Assembly (NCBI RefSeq): GCF_020085105.1
Contig: NC_058061.1
Location: forward strand, 5,341,784 to 5,405,783
Reading direction: 5' to 3'
Length of the DNA: 64,000 nt
Origin: Siniperca chuatsi
Lineage: Eukaryota > Chordata > Actinopteri > Centrarchiformes > Sinipercidae
Numbering within the stretch: the stretch's first letter is position 1; each line of letters opens with the position of its first letter. The translations under genes were made by a program, and so were the position numbers. Positions 12,191-26,800 of this stretch are shown in pieces. Below the pieces are notes generated by a model, which saw only the letters and a program-made list of their open reading frames with translations, did no database searches and was not told where the DNA came from.

Positions 12191-12540
12191 CTGTTATTCT
12201 GTGGATAAAACCTCAGTTTAGCAGGCTCTTTCTTACCTGCATTTTGGAGGCGAGGTTACACTTGTTGTACAGTTAAATTAGCTTTACTAATGACCTTTCT
12301 CATCTCTTAAGACAATCTTTACGAAGGTTCACTCAAAAAGAAACGGTGCTTTCAACTTTAGAGATCAAAATCACTAAGATTTGAGACCACGCTTTACAAA
12401 ATGAACTTGATAGACATACTTCCGTATCTTTAGGGTTTAGGGCTTGTTAAATTTAGAACTCTTGGTTGTTAGTCTCATGCTGCTGTCTAAAAGAGTAAAA
12501 TATTAAATGGCTTCAGCTGATGAGTGAAATGAGCGCTTAC

Positions 12541-12650
12541 CTCACAACGCAACTCGAGTTTAAACTCCAACTAAATAAAGACTAAAGTGCGGCACCGCTG
12601 GCTTCTTTACACTTTAAGTTTTGAAAAGCTACATTGAGACTGCTGACTAA
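12541..12650 (-). promoter_or_regulatory. tmem106a: Putative tmem106a first (non-coding) exon and start region
   Basis: On the minus strand a good donor (GTTGTGAG followed by gtaagcgctc) ends an exon at 12541, about 1.9 kb upstream of the ATG exon. The ATG exon has no obvious promoter of its own. The exact start is not visible, so this is a proposal from one splice site and position. Confidence 0.35.
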
Positions 12651-13383
12651 CTACCTCAAGTGTGTATCAAAACAAAACCAAGGGGGAGGAACACTTCCTC
12701 CTTCTTTACATGACAGGTTGTTAAGGCTGCCCACAGCGGCAGATCACATGTGCTGCTCTGGATTAACTTTCCTTCCTTTATGCAGTGTTGCAACACATAT
12801 TCACGCACAATACATAATCAAGAGTAAAGTGCAAGTAACCCAAATGTAAGAAGCATTGCAGGTTAGGTCATTTTGACCTAGAAATCTTATCTTTATTATA
12901 ATAATAAAGATAATTATATTATAATCTTTATTATTATAGCATGGCGGGATTAACGGGCCACTGGGGCAAAACATTGCTGTTGGGACCCTCTTGACCCCCT
13001 CGCTTTGTGCCCTCTGTGTATTGTGTATGTACCCTGTCACTTCCAAGTCCCCATTAAGTAAGCAGCAGTCTGTACAGGTATTACCCATGACAGAAATACA
13101 TCATCGCCAGATAAAAATTCAAAAAATGCACTGCAGAATTATTTCTTGGGCGTAATACCTGCAGGATATGTATATAGCCTATGTATTTGTTTTATTTTAT
13201 TTTATATGTTACCCTATGCTAATATAAATTGAATTATCTGTTATGTTCTATGTGTGCACCATGAATGGACTACAAACTCATTTCTTGTACAACCTTGTAT
13301 AATATAAATAAATTACCTTGTACCTTGAAGTTTCTTTTGTTGTGTACAGTGTCACAAATCAGCTCAAGGAATGTGACAAACAG

Positions 13384-13560
13384 GAAGTCCATGCAAGAGA
13401 CTTAGTTAAACAAGAGTAATTCATTAAACAAAGGTTAACACAGATTATAAAGGTGATTAAGCTCACCTGGGCCCTTGGGCTATAAAAGCTGGCCCATGTG
13501 TTTACACTGTCTCTCCCTAAATACATTACTCTTGTTTTAGGTAAGTCTCTTGCGTGGACT
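13384..13560. repeat. Short element with ~38-bp imperfect inverted ends
   Basis: The left end (13384-13421, containing CAAGAGACTTAGTTAAACAA) is the near reverse complement of the right end (13523-13560, containing TTACTCTTGTTTTAGGTAAG). About 6 mismatches were counted over 38 positions. The centre has a TATAAAAG box within 'GGGCTATAAAAGCTGGCC'. It has no coding capacity and resembles a MITE; the family is unknown. Confidence 0.55.
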
Positions 13561-14171
13561 CAGAGAGAGGACCCTAAACATGCAAAACTAGCAGTTTCTG
13601 AGTTTTCTCTGTCCCTCAGGAACTTAGTATCCTTCTCATAGTGAAAACCAAGAGAAAAACAAATCCATGGGAGCTGCTTGGCTATCACATAATTCTACGA
13701 CTAAGTCTTCCAACATGACTAGTTCTAATTGGCACTACATACATGCACATAGGCTTTGCTATCTAGACAGATCAAGGTGAAAAATGGTACCAGTATCTGT
13801 TCCTGTTCTTCCACATCAAAGCACACACACATTATTTTTATATGACAAGCACTTAGTAAGATCTACAGTAAGCTGTATGTACTTTTGGATTAACTGTTAC
13901 AATATTAAACCTTTTAGCTGTGAAGTCACGATTTGTTCCCCACAGGCGATGACCTTTTCTGTGGAGGCATTTGTGAAAAAACAAGATCCTGCAGTGGTTT
14001 TCAAAACCAGAGCCCTACTGATTTTCAGTCTGGACATTTAAATCAGGGTCTGATTTACACCTGGGATGGTGGTCATATGCAGTGAACTCGCTGATATTCA
14101 GTTGTCCTAACAGTTATGGCGGTTTAGGCTAATATGAAGCTTAAGTGAAGTTAAAGTACATGGTATTTAAA

Positions 14172-14430
14172 AATTAAGGAACAGTTCAACATTTTTGGAA
14201 ATATACTTATTCGCCTTTTTGCTGAGAGTGAGATGAGAAGATTGATATCACTCATGTTTAAGTGTTGAGTATGAAGCTAGAGCCAGCAGTTGGTAAGCTT
14301 AGCTTAGCATAAAGGCTGGGAACAGGAGGAAACAGCTAGCCTGGCTCTCTCCAAAGTTCAAAAATTCACCTTAAAGATGTGTATTTTTCAACTTTGGGCA
14401 GAGCCAGGCTAGACTTAGCTGTACTATTAA
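14172..14430. mobile_element. TTAA-type MITE family C, partial copy
   Basis: It starts 'ATTAAGGAACAGTTCAACAT' and carries the family's 'AGCTTAGCTTAGCATAAAG' block. It then folds back: 'AGCCTGGCTCTCTCCAAAG' at 14338 is met by the inverse 'CTTTGGGCAGAGCCAGGCT' at 14392, the family's hairpin-like centre. Confidence 0.7.
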
Positions 14431-14619
14431 AATATGTTAAATCCAACCTCATTCTGTCTGCAGTATGAGCTTTACACTCTAACCTATATAACCTCTGTAT
14501 TTTCTACACCATCCAGTTAACCAAGTACAGAATGTGCTAAATATAAGACATACAGTGTGTGCAGAGGGTCATGACCTACATTTAGAAAATGTTCATTAAC
14601 AGAGGGGGAAGAGACCAGA

Positions 14620-16103
14620 GAGATGTGCAAATAGTTTATTGGCAGATTGACAGTAGAAGGGTATTTAATGTATACACTCTGTGACAGAAGAATAATTTGA
14701 CAAGCATCCAGTAGTAGATATATTCAGAATTATTCTCTAGAGCATGATTCTTTAAAACATGGAAAATCATCAACATAAGAAAATATGGTTAAAAAATTCT
14801 CAACCACACAAACACACACAGGAGGAATAATTCAAAATAACAGAGGCGTACATTAACTTATCTGCACACACACTACAAATCACCATATCTTATGTATATT
14901 TCAGTAAACTAATAATCTTTCATAAAGGCAATGTCATGAAATAACATATACTTGGTTCCACTATGAGATTGAGGAATGTGTTGTTAGAGACATCTCAGCT
15001 TGGATTAATGCTAAATGACTGTTGCTTGGTTTCAGTTGGTGGTTTAATGAGGACACGTGAAAATGCAGGCAGGGGTGTTAAACAATGACGCAAAGCGGAC
15101 ATTTTCCACTGTGACTGTGCTAAGACCACGAGGACACAACTCACCTCTAAAGCCTCTACCTGTCATGCAGGTGTCTCCTAAAAAGCAGTAGAAAACATCT
15201 GAGTCCGAACAATGATCAGTCCGGACAGTTTTGTATACATTCCACATGTCAACGTCTAAAATAACAGTACTCTGATACAGAAAAAGATTGCATTGTTTAG
15301 GCAGATTTCACTACGATAAAATCGAGAAAAGTCTTAAATATCTGTTCTGACTACTGCACTGCTGACCCTCAACACCCAGAATATCCATGTAGCTTCAGTA
15401 GCATCGTCTTAAATGAGAGCTGGCTTTACAGAACATTTCTATCTTTTATGACATTCAACAATATTAATTTTCACTGCTCTATTTGTGAGAAGAATCTAGC
15501 CAAGCCCTGTCAAAAGACAATTATTTTTCAGCGCAGAGGAAGCAGCTACAACAGCCACACAAACACTAAGATGAAGAGCTGAAATACACACTTTTGTCCT
15601 GTCAAAACTACAGCTCCTGCTCCTTTTGACCAACCCATAAGGCTCTATAGCCCAGGTAAACAAGGCATTTTAACCACTATTCAGAATAATTTACAAGTGT
15701 GTATAAGGTTAATTGCATCCAAATGCTGAAGCTAAATTAAAGGCAAAGGCAGGAGAAGCCATTCATTCCTTTCACTCTAATCAACAGTGTTCAAGAAATA
15801 AACGCTCCTCTTTCATTTTTGTTTCATGTTTTTTACACTTTAAGTGACATGTTGTTGTCTTAGCATTACTCTTGGTCCAGATAAAGTATCCACCCTTTGG
15901 AAAATCAATCAACTGCATGAATCATAAATAGGTTTTCTTCGTCTCTTCTTTAAATAATTCAACATAAATCTAGACACTGCGAAGGGTGAGAGATAGGCTA
16001 CACATGTCATAATCTAAATATACCCAACGTTACGTTTAAAAGTCAAATAAATTTCTTTCCTTTTACAGCCTTAAAGTAGCCTTTTCCCACAGCTTTCCCT
16101 CCC
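14620..16103 (-). other. nbr1: nbr1 3' untranslated region
   Basis: This is unique, repeat-poor sequence from the nbr1 stop codon to a minus-strand AATAAA (plus TTTATT at 14635-14640). The expected 3' UTR is about 1.5 kb, in the same exon as the UBA-coding end. No splice sites or coding blocks were seen in it. Confidence 0.55.
14635..14640 (-). terminator. Polyadenylation signal of nbr1
   Basis: Plus-strand TTTATT, i.e. AATAAA in the sense of nbr1. It is the best candidate downstream of the stop before the repeat at 14.2-14.4 kb. Confidence 0.45.
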
Positions 16104-19100
16104 TCAGCGCTGAATGTTGACAGCTTTGTTCTGGCGGTCCTCAGCCATCTGCACCAGCTCGTTGACAGTGTGCAGCAGGCTGTAGCCGTGCTTCCTCAGC
16201 AGCCGCTGATTGAGCCGCTGGTCTCTGAAGCCCATTTCCAGCAGCATTGCCATCATGGAAGGGTCCTGTCTGGTGGCTGGGTCGATGCCTCGCTGGAGGA
16301 GGGAGGGGTGCAAAACAGAGATGGAGATGGTAAGATGAGGGTAAATGGAGAGGAGAAGGTGATGGTTATTGTGGTGGTGTTTGTCTGTCCCAAGTGATAT
16401 CTCAAGCCATTACTGGTCTGATGGGTTGATGCACATTCACAGTGTGTTCAAGTGCCTAAACTTTACACTGAATATTGGTGTGACTACAAGAATTGATGCC
16501 AATTCAACCCTGCAGCTTGCAATTCTTTCAAATCCCCAAAGTCAAACTGGATCAATGCTTGCTAATTTTATCAATCGCCACACCTTTCCACATAAACATA
16601 ATCCAATTTAAAGCCACTTTTATAAGCCAAAATAAATAAAGATTTAAGCCGCAAACTTCACAAACAAACCTCCTTGTAACAAAGGTGGAAAAGACTTTGT
16701 TTCCCCAGAACTTGTCTTGTCAGGCAGTGCTTGCCCCCAGGCTATGTATCGCTCAAACTGAGCTTATTTAACTAAACCATTTCTAACAAGGTACCTAAAA
16801 CAAACCATTTGGTTAATGGAACTTGTTGGCAGCTCTATAAGGCATGGTAGGAAGCACCAAGGTTACCTTGTTGACAGTTCAAGGGAAAATTTGGTCACAA
16901 CAGTGCATTGAACTTCCTGTCTAACTAAATGCACAAGCTAGTGGCTACTGACAAAAATAGCCACAAACACGTTATTCTTGAGATCTTTTTTAATACCCTC
17001 ATTAGATTCAATTTTATGATTATAAGCAGGTTCTTTTAATAGTCACTTTTTTTACAGCTGATTTGCAACTGAACAGTGGAAACAACCTGCAAACACAACA
17101 CTGACATTATCACCTCATAACGTTGTTATGACAAACTTGTTAGCAAACAGTGAGCTATTTATCTAAGTTACCTAACAGCTGACACAGAGCAACACTAGCA
17201 TTCATTTGAACTCATGTTGGTATTCACTCTGCTTTTAGTTCTATTTTGGTCTCTTACAACTCCTAAGCAAAATATTTAATATTATATTTAACTATGTTCA
17301 CCAGCTAGTGGCTAACTTTGTCTGTTTGCTGTTGGGCAGGTAGCATAAAGCAGGTTTATAAGAGCTTTTTCGCTAGAAACATCTTCCTGCTGCAGCTGGG
17401 AATGACACTATGAGAGCAGTGAGAGTGAACCAAAACAACATTTTTTCAGGAGAATCTGATGCAACATCAGTCACGTTGGGATGCAATTACCACAAAAAAA
17501 CTCCACAAGGTCATGAGATCCTAGAAATGTGATATCTCACATACGTTCTTCCCATTTCAATTACATCTTTGGAGGGACAATACGTTTTGGCATGTTTGGC
17601 TTAACTTAATGTTGCCACTGCAACTGTAGTATATTTTAGCTATGCATATTGGCTAGATTTGATAAATGTAGACATAAGAGTTGCTGTGTGATGTACCTGT
17701 ATTGAACAGTTTGGCCCAGTGAAGAGAGCTTTATAAGCGGACGCTGCCACAGAAAGGGCCCCCTTGACAAGTCCCTCTGTGATGCCTCCTTGGCCCCTTG
17801 TATAAAGACAAGGATGTGGTTACATTGGGTTACATAACAGTATTGCAGAGAACAATGTGTTCCAGTTAAACTCGCTTTAACAAAAAGCACATAGATATCA
17901 GAAAACAAAAATGCAAGTTAAGAGGTGCATTACATTGCTTTATGTGTTGTCAGAGGTTATACAGACTGATTGTTTGACTGAAGTTTTTACACAAAAAGAT
18001 GATTACAGATAAATGCAGTCAACACGAAAGAGAAACTACAGTGCAGGAATTTCCTTCACAAAAGTGAATCGTATCAAGTTTTACTCTTTGTTGTATTGCA
18101 CCTTGGCTGCAAAGCGTTGCTGGGTCTGGGGTTATATGTCTCAAAGGCACTGGATGCTGAGCCTGCTGATCTTGACAGACCAGATGATACTGCAGAGCAG
18201 ATAAAAAGGGAAATAACACACACACGCAAACACACATAACATTAGAGGAGGAACAGAGCATTTTGCTGAACCAACAACTCCTGAAAGCCTGTGTGCTGTC
18301 TTACTTCCTGTCTTCCTAAAAAGGGCAAAATGAGTTTCGTTTCTTGCCTCAACAGAGCAACAGCTCCTCCAAGTACTAAACTGCTAATTCAGGTAAACAA
18401 CGTGAGTCAAACAGAAAGTTGTGAGGCAACACTGGAGTTAAACAATCTAAGTTTAAATCAAAGTACATGTCTTTTTCATGTCAGTGGCTCAGAGTAACCC
18501 CTAAAAAACACTAGCATGTTGTATGATACTGTGATGTACTTGTATCCAGTGATTCAAATAGTAAAACTCACCATTTAGGTGGACCCTTGGTTGGTGTGGC
18601 TCATATGGTTCACAGGCTGGAGGACTGGGGTCCTCAGCCAGGTACAGTGCCTCAGACCTGAAACATACAGTAAACAAAGAAGAATTCAACCACATAAGGC
18701 TGTAGCAAGGAGATACAAATTAAAATGGATAGGGATCATTTCTAGGATTTATTTAAATTCTAAATCCAAGAATTAATTTGCATTTTTTTCAAACATGAAA
18801 AGGGGGGGGGGTTCAGATTTCTGAACTGCACAGGGACTATTTGACTGAGCTCCCATCTAACCTGGGTGAGTAGAGGGCCGGTGGGGACAGCATGGGGTCA
18901 GGCAGCACCGGTGGTGGCACCACTTCAGGGGTGAGCGTCACAGCGTCCAAGGTTTGGGAGGCACACAGCAACTGGTTCACACTGCTGTGGATGGGAGGGA
19001 CAGGTGGAGGCCACGTGTTCACAGATGAATCCTCAGCATTGACCACCTCGGTCCTCTCCTGCCTCTCTGTCAGTGGTGCCGCCTCGCCTGGCTCGGAGTT

Positions 19101-22100
19101 GGAGTCTTCCTCCTTCTCCTGCTGTACGTCTGGATCGGCTACGGTCGCAGCAGCAGCAGCAGCGTCAGGCTGCGACATGGCGGAGCTGTACATGGACTCG
19201 CCCAGAGGCCGGCTGGTGTCAAAGCAGTCTGGGAGGACAATGATGTAATCGTCGCAGGAGGAGACTGAGGAGGTCTGGCTGCTGACCTGAGACACAGGAG
19301 GAGAAAATGGTGACAATTATGGACTAAATTGGAAAACGCTGCTGTCTACTGAAAACCATGTATCTCCAAATTTGGTGATTTGGATAAATAAATAAACTGA
19401 AGGATTAAGTGTTCCTTTATGGGTTGAGAAAATTCTCCAATTTCTTAAGCTAAATAAATTTAAAACCCATTGTATCATCTGAAAAATGCATTGTCACAAA
19501 GCAAACAGTCCATTAAAAAACCTCTTGCAAGGTCAAGGATTTCAGGTTTTATTGCTTTTAACAGCAGACAGTAATAAACACTAATGTTGTTAGTACTGTT
19601 ACAGAATATTGCAATACAAGAGACACTTTCCTGGAAATGTATCAATAAGATTGTGTCTACAACATTATAATATTTTACTGGTTAAAATTACTAATTTCAC
19701 ATCATGCGCATGGGCTACTGCACTGCTTGTGATGCATACATTTACGCTTATGGTTTTGTCTTGTATAGGATTTTGCCTCCAAGAATCAACGTCTTAATAA
19801 TGTATGATCCGCTTTGTCCTTTAAAACATAACGTAAGTGTTTGTATAAAAAGGTTAAAACCTCACCTCCTCCCAGTCTTCTCCTTTGGTTCCACCCTCCT
19901 CTTTCTCTTCTTGAGTATCCCTCATGTTCTGCATGTCATCCAAGACCATGACCTCTTCGTCTTCATTATCATGATGTGAACTGATATGCAGATTTTCATT
20001 CGCTTGTTCCAGCAGAAGAACTTATAAGTGGGAAAAAAAACACTAAAATTAGCATCTGAAAATTGGAGGTGAGGCTGAATTAATTAATTACTACAAAAGT
20101 TATGACATGGAACTGTAATGACAAATGTTTTTTTGAAATATTTGTCAATGTATTTAACAGAAAGACAACAGAAAAAAAATGAAGAAAAAATGAGAAAATC
20201 AAAAGCCTAATTGGAAACAAGCAGAAATGAATAGAATCCTGGAAGTCGTTCTCTAACCTGGCCTTGTCTGCTCTTCCCGGGGGATCTGGTTGAGACCTGT
20301 GTTGGGAGGCAGAGCTGAACTCTCAAGTCTAATGACACAGATCTCCACATTCCCTTCTTGCACTGTCTCTGTCTTCTCAGCCTCTGCAGCTTTCTCGAAG
20401 CAAAAGCTGGGCCCCCGGGAAACAACTGGATGGAATAAAAAAACAAATTCCAAGTACGTCATTATACAGTAACCTTTAAACACGGAACAAAAATCCTGTA
20501 TTTTTGAACATAGGGTTATAGTATAAAATTAGATTAGATTTTGGTAATATTATAGAATAATACAGTGTGAGTAAGGGAGGTCCTGTGGCTCCTCACCCTG
20601 TGGTTTGTGGCTGCTGTGCTGGGCTCTGCGCAGGGGTCTGTGATCGGGGGCTTCCTCCAAGGTGAGGGAGCGGATGACCGTCTCACAGAGGAACTGGGCT
20701 CCGCTGATCTCCTCCTCCCTGTCATCCTCCTGGGTCACAGGCTCCAGCAGCTCATTCTGCTGCCTCAGGTTCACTCCTAGCCAGAATACAACACACATTA
20801 AAAAAGTAATCCACTGATTTAGCATTGAACTTCTATAACACTGCCAGACTCACGATGGACAATGAAAACTGATGCAGCAGAACCAGAGATCTCGTCTTTT
20901 TTCATTCCACACATTTTTCTTCCTTGTCAAAATCCTACATTACCCACAATGCAACCCATCCGCTGACAGTTCCATCTGAGATTTTGGTGTGTTATGCTAG
21001 TAGTGGCTAATGTAGCCTCGAGCCAGTAGCCTCAAGCAGAGATGAGGAGCTGGTTACAGAGGCCTGGTGAGCTCACCTCTTTCTAATTCCACACCCCCAG
21101 ATTTTTTTCATTTTCAAACTTCAGCACCAACCGACACTGACTCAAGTGACATTACTTTATTTATTTTCATCATCACATTTTAGTAATTTCGTGCAGCTCC
21201 CTCTAGAGTCGCAAAAGGCTTTTACAACTTTTTTCACATATGCAGTCGTACTCTCGAAGACTTGTAAACAAAATTTTATATGTAAAATCGGTGGAGTTCC
21301 CCTTTAACATTTGGCTCAACATTTCAAAAAACATCTGCAGTGAGAGTTCACTTAACACTGCTTAAATGATTCACGACTCTGGGCGTTTTCTAGTACACAA
21401 CCGTCCTTACCAAAAAGTTTTCTGACCCCTGTGACCTCTGTGTCTTCTTTTATCTGTGAAGGGATGGCCTTCTCCAACATTGGTGCATCATCGGGCAGAG
21501 GGGATATGCAGGGTGTCAAATCTACAAATTAGATAAAGCAAACACAACACAGTTTACACACTCAAGTGTTAATGTGACAAATATGGTATGATATTCAAGT
21601 TCATAGTCAAAATAAACTTGGGAAGTAACAAGTGTAGCCATAGTTTTCCTACAAAAGCTAAAGCTATTTTGGAAGGAAGGAAGTTGCATAAGAATAGTAG
21701 AATTGTCTCACAGCTCCTGTTAAATCAACTTCTCCAGTGTTAAAAGCATCATATATTGCTCACCCACAGGAGTGTTGTTAGGGACCTTCTCCAACTCTTG
21801 CACAATATTTATATCCAGCAACTCAAATGACAGTAGATCCTAAAAAAAAGAAGACAAGCAGGGAGAATGAATGATGTTCTACTGATCATGAATTAGGCTT
21901 GGTTTGGTCATTTAGCATATGTGCAACAATGAGATGAAGCAATTCTTTTCACTGAAACTAGTTTAAAACATGTTTTAAGTAGCTGAATGCCAGAGCTTTC
22001 TGGGTGTGCACCTGTGCAGTCAGCAGGTCGACTGAGGGGAAGTAGTAGTCTTCGTGGTTCAGGTCTACAGACAAGCCAGGGCTGCTGTCCTTGGTTCTTA

Positions 22101-23757
22101 CCTCCTTCTCCTTCTCCACCGGCATCGCCTCCTCCTTCTTAAGCACATACAAGAATGGCATCATTAGAATGACCACAGTGTGCATTCAAAGATGACCCTT
22201 TATGTTATATTTATGAGAATTTCATTTCTGTTAAATGTTTAAGTAATGCATAAGTATAGTGTCCCTATGGATTTAAGGATACCAGTATTATTGTGGATTA
22301 TGTTTCTTCAAATGCCAAATGAAGCAGGACTTACACAGACTGCAATAACTGTCTTATACTGTCATATTCATGTTGAACTTTAAATCTTAAATTATTTAAT
22401 TATTATTAATAATAATAAATAAATAAATAATAAAGTTGGAAAAGGCATTTGTGGTGGAAGAAGTACTCAGATCTTTTACTTAAATAAAAGTATCAATACA
22501 ACAATGTAAAAATACTCCATTACACGTAATAGTCCTGCAAAAAGTCCTACTTACAAAAGAAGTATTATTAGCAAAATATACTTAAAGTATCAAAAGTAAA
22601 AGTACTGGTTGTGCAGTAAAATGTCTCCTGTGACTGATAATTAGACTGGCAGTATGTGTAAGCAGCATTTTACAGTTGTAGCTTGTTAAAGGTGGAGATA
22701 AGTTTAACTACTTTAAATATAGTCTGGTTGTTTTGTCCAGCGGTTTCCAACCAAGGGGCGAGATCCTTGAAAGGGTCACCAGATAAATTTGAGAGGTCAT
22801 AAGATGATTAATGGGACAGGAAAGAAGAAAAACAGTTCTCTCACACAAATCTGTTTTCATTTTTTGGACTTTTCTGTAACCTTTGATTTTTTGTGAAATA
22901 TTGGATACTTCTACCTTCTTGGGCCTCAGTTATTTAAATGAAACAATCTGAAAGGTTTAGAGGGGAAATCACTCTTTGGTAGAACTGTTAACAACTCATC
23001 TGAAAAGTGACAAGGGGTCCCAACCAGACACTGTTTTTTGTAAGTAAAAAGCCAAATGGTTTGGAACCACTGGTTTAATCTTAATGTGTTGTATTTTATA
23101 AGCTTATCCAATGTTTTTATGTAAAATCTGTAAAGTAACTAGTAACTATAGCTGTCAAATAAATGTAGTGGAGTAAAAACTGCAATATTTCTTTGGATAA
23201 TAATAAGGAATATACTCAAGTAAAGTACAAGTACGCCAAACCTTTACAGTACAGTACTTAAATCTACTTAGTTACTTTCCATTACTGACACTCAGGTATC
23301 ACAAATAATGGCATAATCTAGATGCACATGTCAACAGTTGATGTTTTCTCTGCAGCTGTACAGGGTGTCATTGGATTGCAGACTTGCCAGTCGTTTGCTC
23401 TGATGCACGAGTGTGTTGCAGCTGTCACCAGCTTCGACCACGATGCTGCACCAGACACGCGGGCCAAACTGACACCCGCAGTGCGCCAGCCGCCAGTGGG
23501 AGGTGTACGTCCCCTCCATCACAGGAGCCACAAAGGCCACACTGACCACTCCCACTTGTCCGGGCAGCAGCAAGGGGGCCGGCACCTCCCTCTTCTTCTC
23601 TGACGCCAGGTCGAGGTTTCCCCACATGAACACTAGCTGGGTGCACGCACACACATACACAAAACACAAAATAGGAATACACATGCGAAAAAGCACAAAG
23701 ACAAGAGCATGCAACCAAAGTCACGCAGCAGAAAAATAATACACGCTCAAGTGAGGG

Positions 23758-23821
<64 letters not shown>

Positions 23822-26800
23822 TTAACAATGACAAAGACTTAAAAACTTAAACCACAACACACATTCAACTGAATTCAAATAATAAACATCTCAGACAAAA
23901 AGGGCATTAGCTGTATTAGGCTGGGTAAGAAATCTTAGCTGGTGTTAGTGGATAAGAAGTAGGCAATGAGCTGAATGGGGAGTCAAAGTGGAAGTGAAGC
24001 AAGGGGGCAAAGAGACAGTGGAGCCTGTCCTCTCGAAGGGTGGGAGGGGTACCTTAGTCTCTGAGGTCCAGTTGATAGTGCCCGAGTTCCTCATCTTCCA
24101 GTATTTGATGAACTTGGTATCAGGCTCCAGACGGGTGCCGTCCGGCAGATTTTCATCCAGAAACAACGCAGCCATAGTGGGCACCAAGGACGTGTGCGAG
24201 ACCCCGGGACCCCTAGTTTCAAGTGTACAGAGCATTGTTGAAAAAAGCCCTGGTTTCTTATAATACCCATCTCTTTTGTTCTCTACGAATCAAAAAAGCA
24301 GGACCCCAGATTTTTTTGCAGCTCAAAAGCAATTTTTCTTAGAAAATCTATGAAGCAGCAGCAGCAGTTTTCACATTGAGGTAGTTCCAACATTTTCCAC
24401 CACCCCAGATCAGCCAGCGATACACTCATACAGACTAGATTACAAAGATGGCATATTTTGATTTCTTTTCTTGGAAAAAAAGACTTTATTGCATCCATGC
24501 TGGGTTTGAGGCACCCAGCACTGTCGGACGCCCTTCCGAGGTGGCGCTTACTCTGGACTGGAGGCCTGGGGATCAGGGACCAGGGCAGGGATGGGACCTT
24601 GGGCTGGGGCTGGACCTGAGGCTGTTTCTGAGGCAACAGGGAGGGGCAGGGCTGGGACCTGGGTGGACGCTGAGGCCATGTTTGTCAGGTTGGCTCTGCC
24701 TGAGGTAGAGGGCCCACTCCACTGCAGCCCCCTCTTCTCCAGTCTCAGTTTCTTCTTGATTTCCTTCACTTCAGCTCTTAGCTGCCTCCTTTCAGCTTTG
24801 AGGCGCTGTCGCTCAGCCTTGCGCACTGTCCTGTCTCCTCGCCTTGGGAACCTGGTTTGAAATGTCATCAGGAACACCTATTTGTTGACTATCAAATGTT
24901 TATTTTCCAAGAACAAAACACATACACACTCATAATTCATTATTTACAGTATTCTAGCTTCTAAAACATGTTTGCAATCCTGCTTTGCATCCATTTATAT
25001 TTGTTTTCCTCCATTAATGTAGAAGAAGTGATAGCAAAAAGGGCTAGCACTGCTGTAAGTAAAAATGTCTTTATGTTTCAAGAAGTGGGAAGATTTATCC
25101 TCAGTCTTGGGGGTTTACCTCAACTCTCCCGACATTCCATGCTCGGGGATGGAGAGAGGTGTCTTGGTTCTCACAAGGTTGTGGCTAGGATCATGGCTAT
25201 GTCTGCACATCTCACACAGGATGCAGGATGGGCACACACTGGCAGGGAAAAAGCCAACACAAATATCAACATGGAAACTCGTAAAGCTGCTGCGAAACCC
25301 AGAACATGCAAGAAAAGGCAAGTCAGAGACGAAGAACAAACTCATAAAAAGGCACAATGGTCTAAAGAATCATTAAAAGTTTGTGTGACATGTTCAAAGA
25401 ATCCCAACTGTCATTTATTTTATTTATTCATCAGGTAAAACATTTTCAGAATTTGTCAAATGTGTGCAATGCTTACTAAAATTCTGTATATTAAAATTTA
25501 ACTGTCCCCTCTTACATAAGCCACTAAGTTACCCATTTACCTGAGAATACTTATTATATTAGAATGTGTTCCATGCCTACCTGCACTTGTAGGCCCCTTC
25601 AGAGGTGAGTTTATTGCAGCTGCTGCAGTTTGGGGTGTAGCCAAGAGATCCATTTGAGGTGGAGGGGCCCGGCCTGGGCCCTATAGGACCACCACTAGCC
25701 CCAGTGGCCTCATGGGGCCCATCAGATGATTTGTGGGTACAACACTGGCCAGAAAAGTCATTGCACATCCTTTCCACTACCTCTTTCACCACCTCATCTT
25801 TAAACTATGAAAAAAAGAGTTTGATTTATGTTAGTAGAAGCTAAACACGACCTTTAATTCAGAGACAACAATATAAATCAAGCCTCAAACATAAAAGGTT
25901 AAAAGGTGGAATTTTCGCTTCACATCGACTGTTTGAAAAAAACCCAAACACATCATTTAAATCTTACCTTCTCCATGTACGATCTAAACCACATGGGAGG
26001 TGGCTCATCTTCTGGTTTGCTCCCCTTGCTGTCCTTTACTGTGACCTGTATTGAAATACATCAAACTTACATCAAACCTATGCCTAAGTTCAACTATCAT
26101 TATTGGTTTTCCCTACATGCATTCAGTAGTAACCCCCACAAGTCTTGTAAAATGTCCACCATTGCCAGATAAATACATAGGCAATGAAATAAAGGCAATA
26201 AACACTGCACATGTGATAGTGTATAAGAAGAAGAAAGTAGAGGAAGAGGAGGAGAATCCACTTGGTTCCTTACAGCTTCTCGCTCTGGGGTGACCTGTGT
26301 GCCTTTGTCCACTGTTTTGACCCTTGATGGATAAGGAGGGGCAGGTCGGAGGTCTCCTTTCAGCTCCTTCACCTCCGTCTTCAGTGGGCCTCCACAGGCC
26401 TGCCCTTTCATCTTGTACACGTTCATGTGCAACTGGTTCCCCTGCTTCTCGGCACTCTGTACGAAAATTAAGCATAAAACACACAAGCTGACACAAAAAT
26501 ATGCATATAACGCGTGTAACAAGTTGACATATTCAAGAAAACAATGTAACATATTACTATCATATGACTTTAAGTTTAGGATTCAATATATCAACACAGT
26601 TGTAGTTGTATTTGGCACATTTGTCATTTATATATCTTTGCAACTGTAACTATGTGATTGCTGCTACACTGGAACAAGTACATATTTGTCATGTGTTTAT
26701 GTCTTAAGTACAGTCTCACAGTACATCTTGTCTATATAATGCATGAAATATTGTGTCATGTAAATAGAGAGTAACAGTCATGTAATGAGAAGTATTTTAT

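Larger units (their letters stand above)
12700..14620. other. Intergenic region between tmem106a and nbr1
   Basis: No supported exon. It contains an AT-rich palindromic patch at 12885-12940 (ATTATAATAATAAAGATAAT and its inverse), an element with inverted ends at 13384-13560, and a TTAA-type repeat copy at 14172-14430. The remainder is unassigned. Confidence 0.5.

Noticed and set aside
23425-23817. Open frame of alternating Cys-Val on the minus strand
   Set aside because: It is a translation of the CA microsatellite joined to an out-of-frame nbr1 exon.
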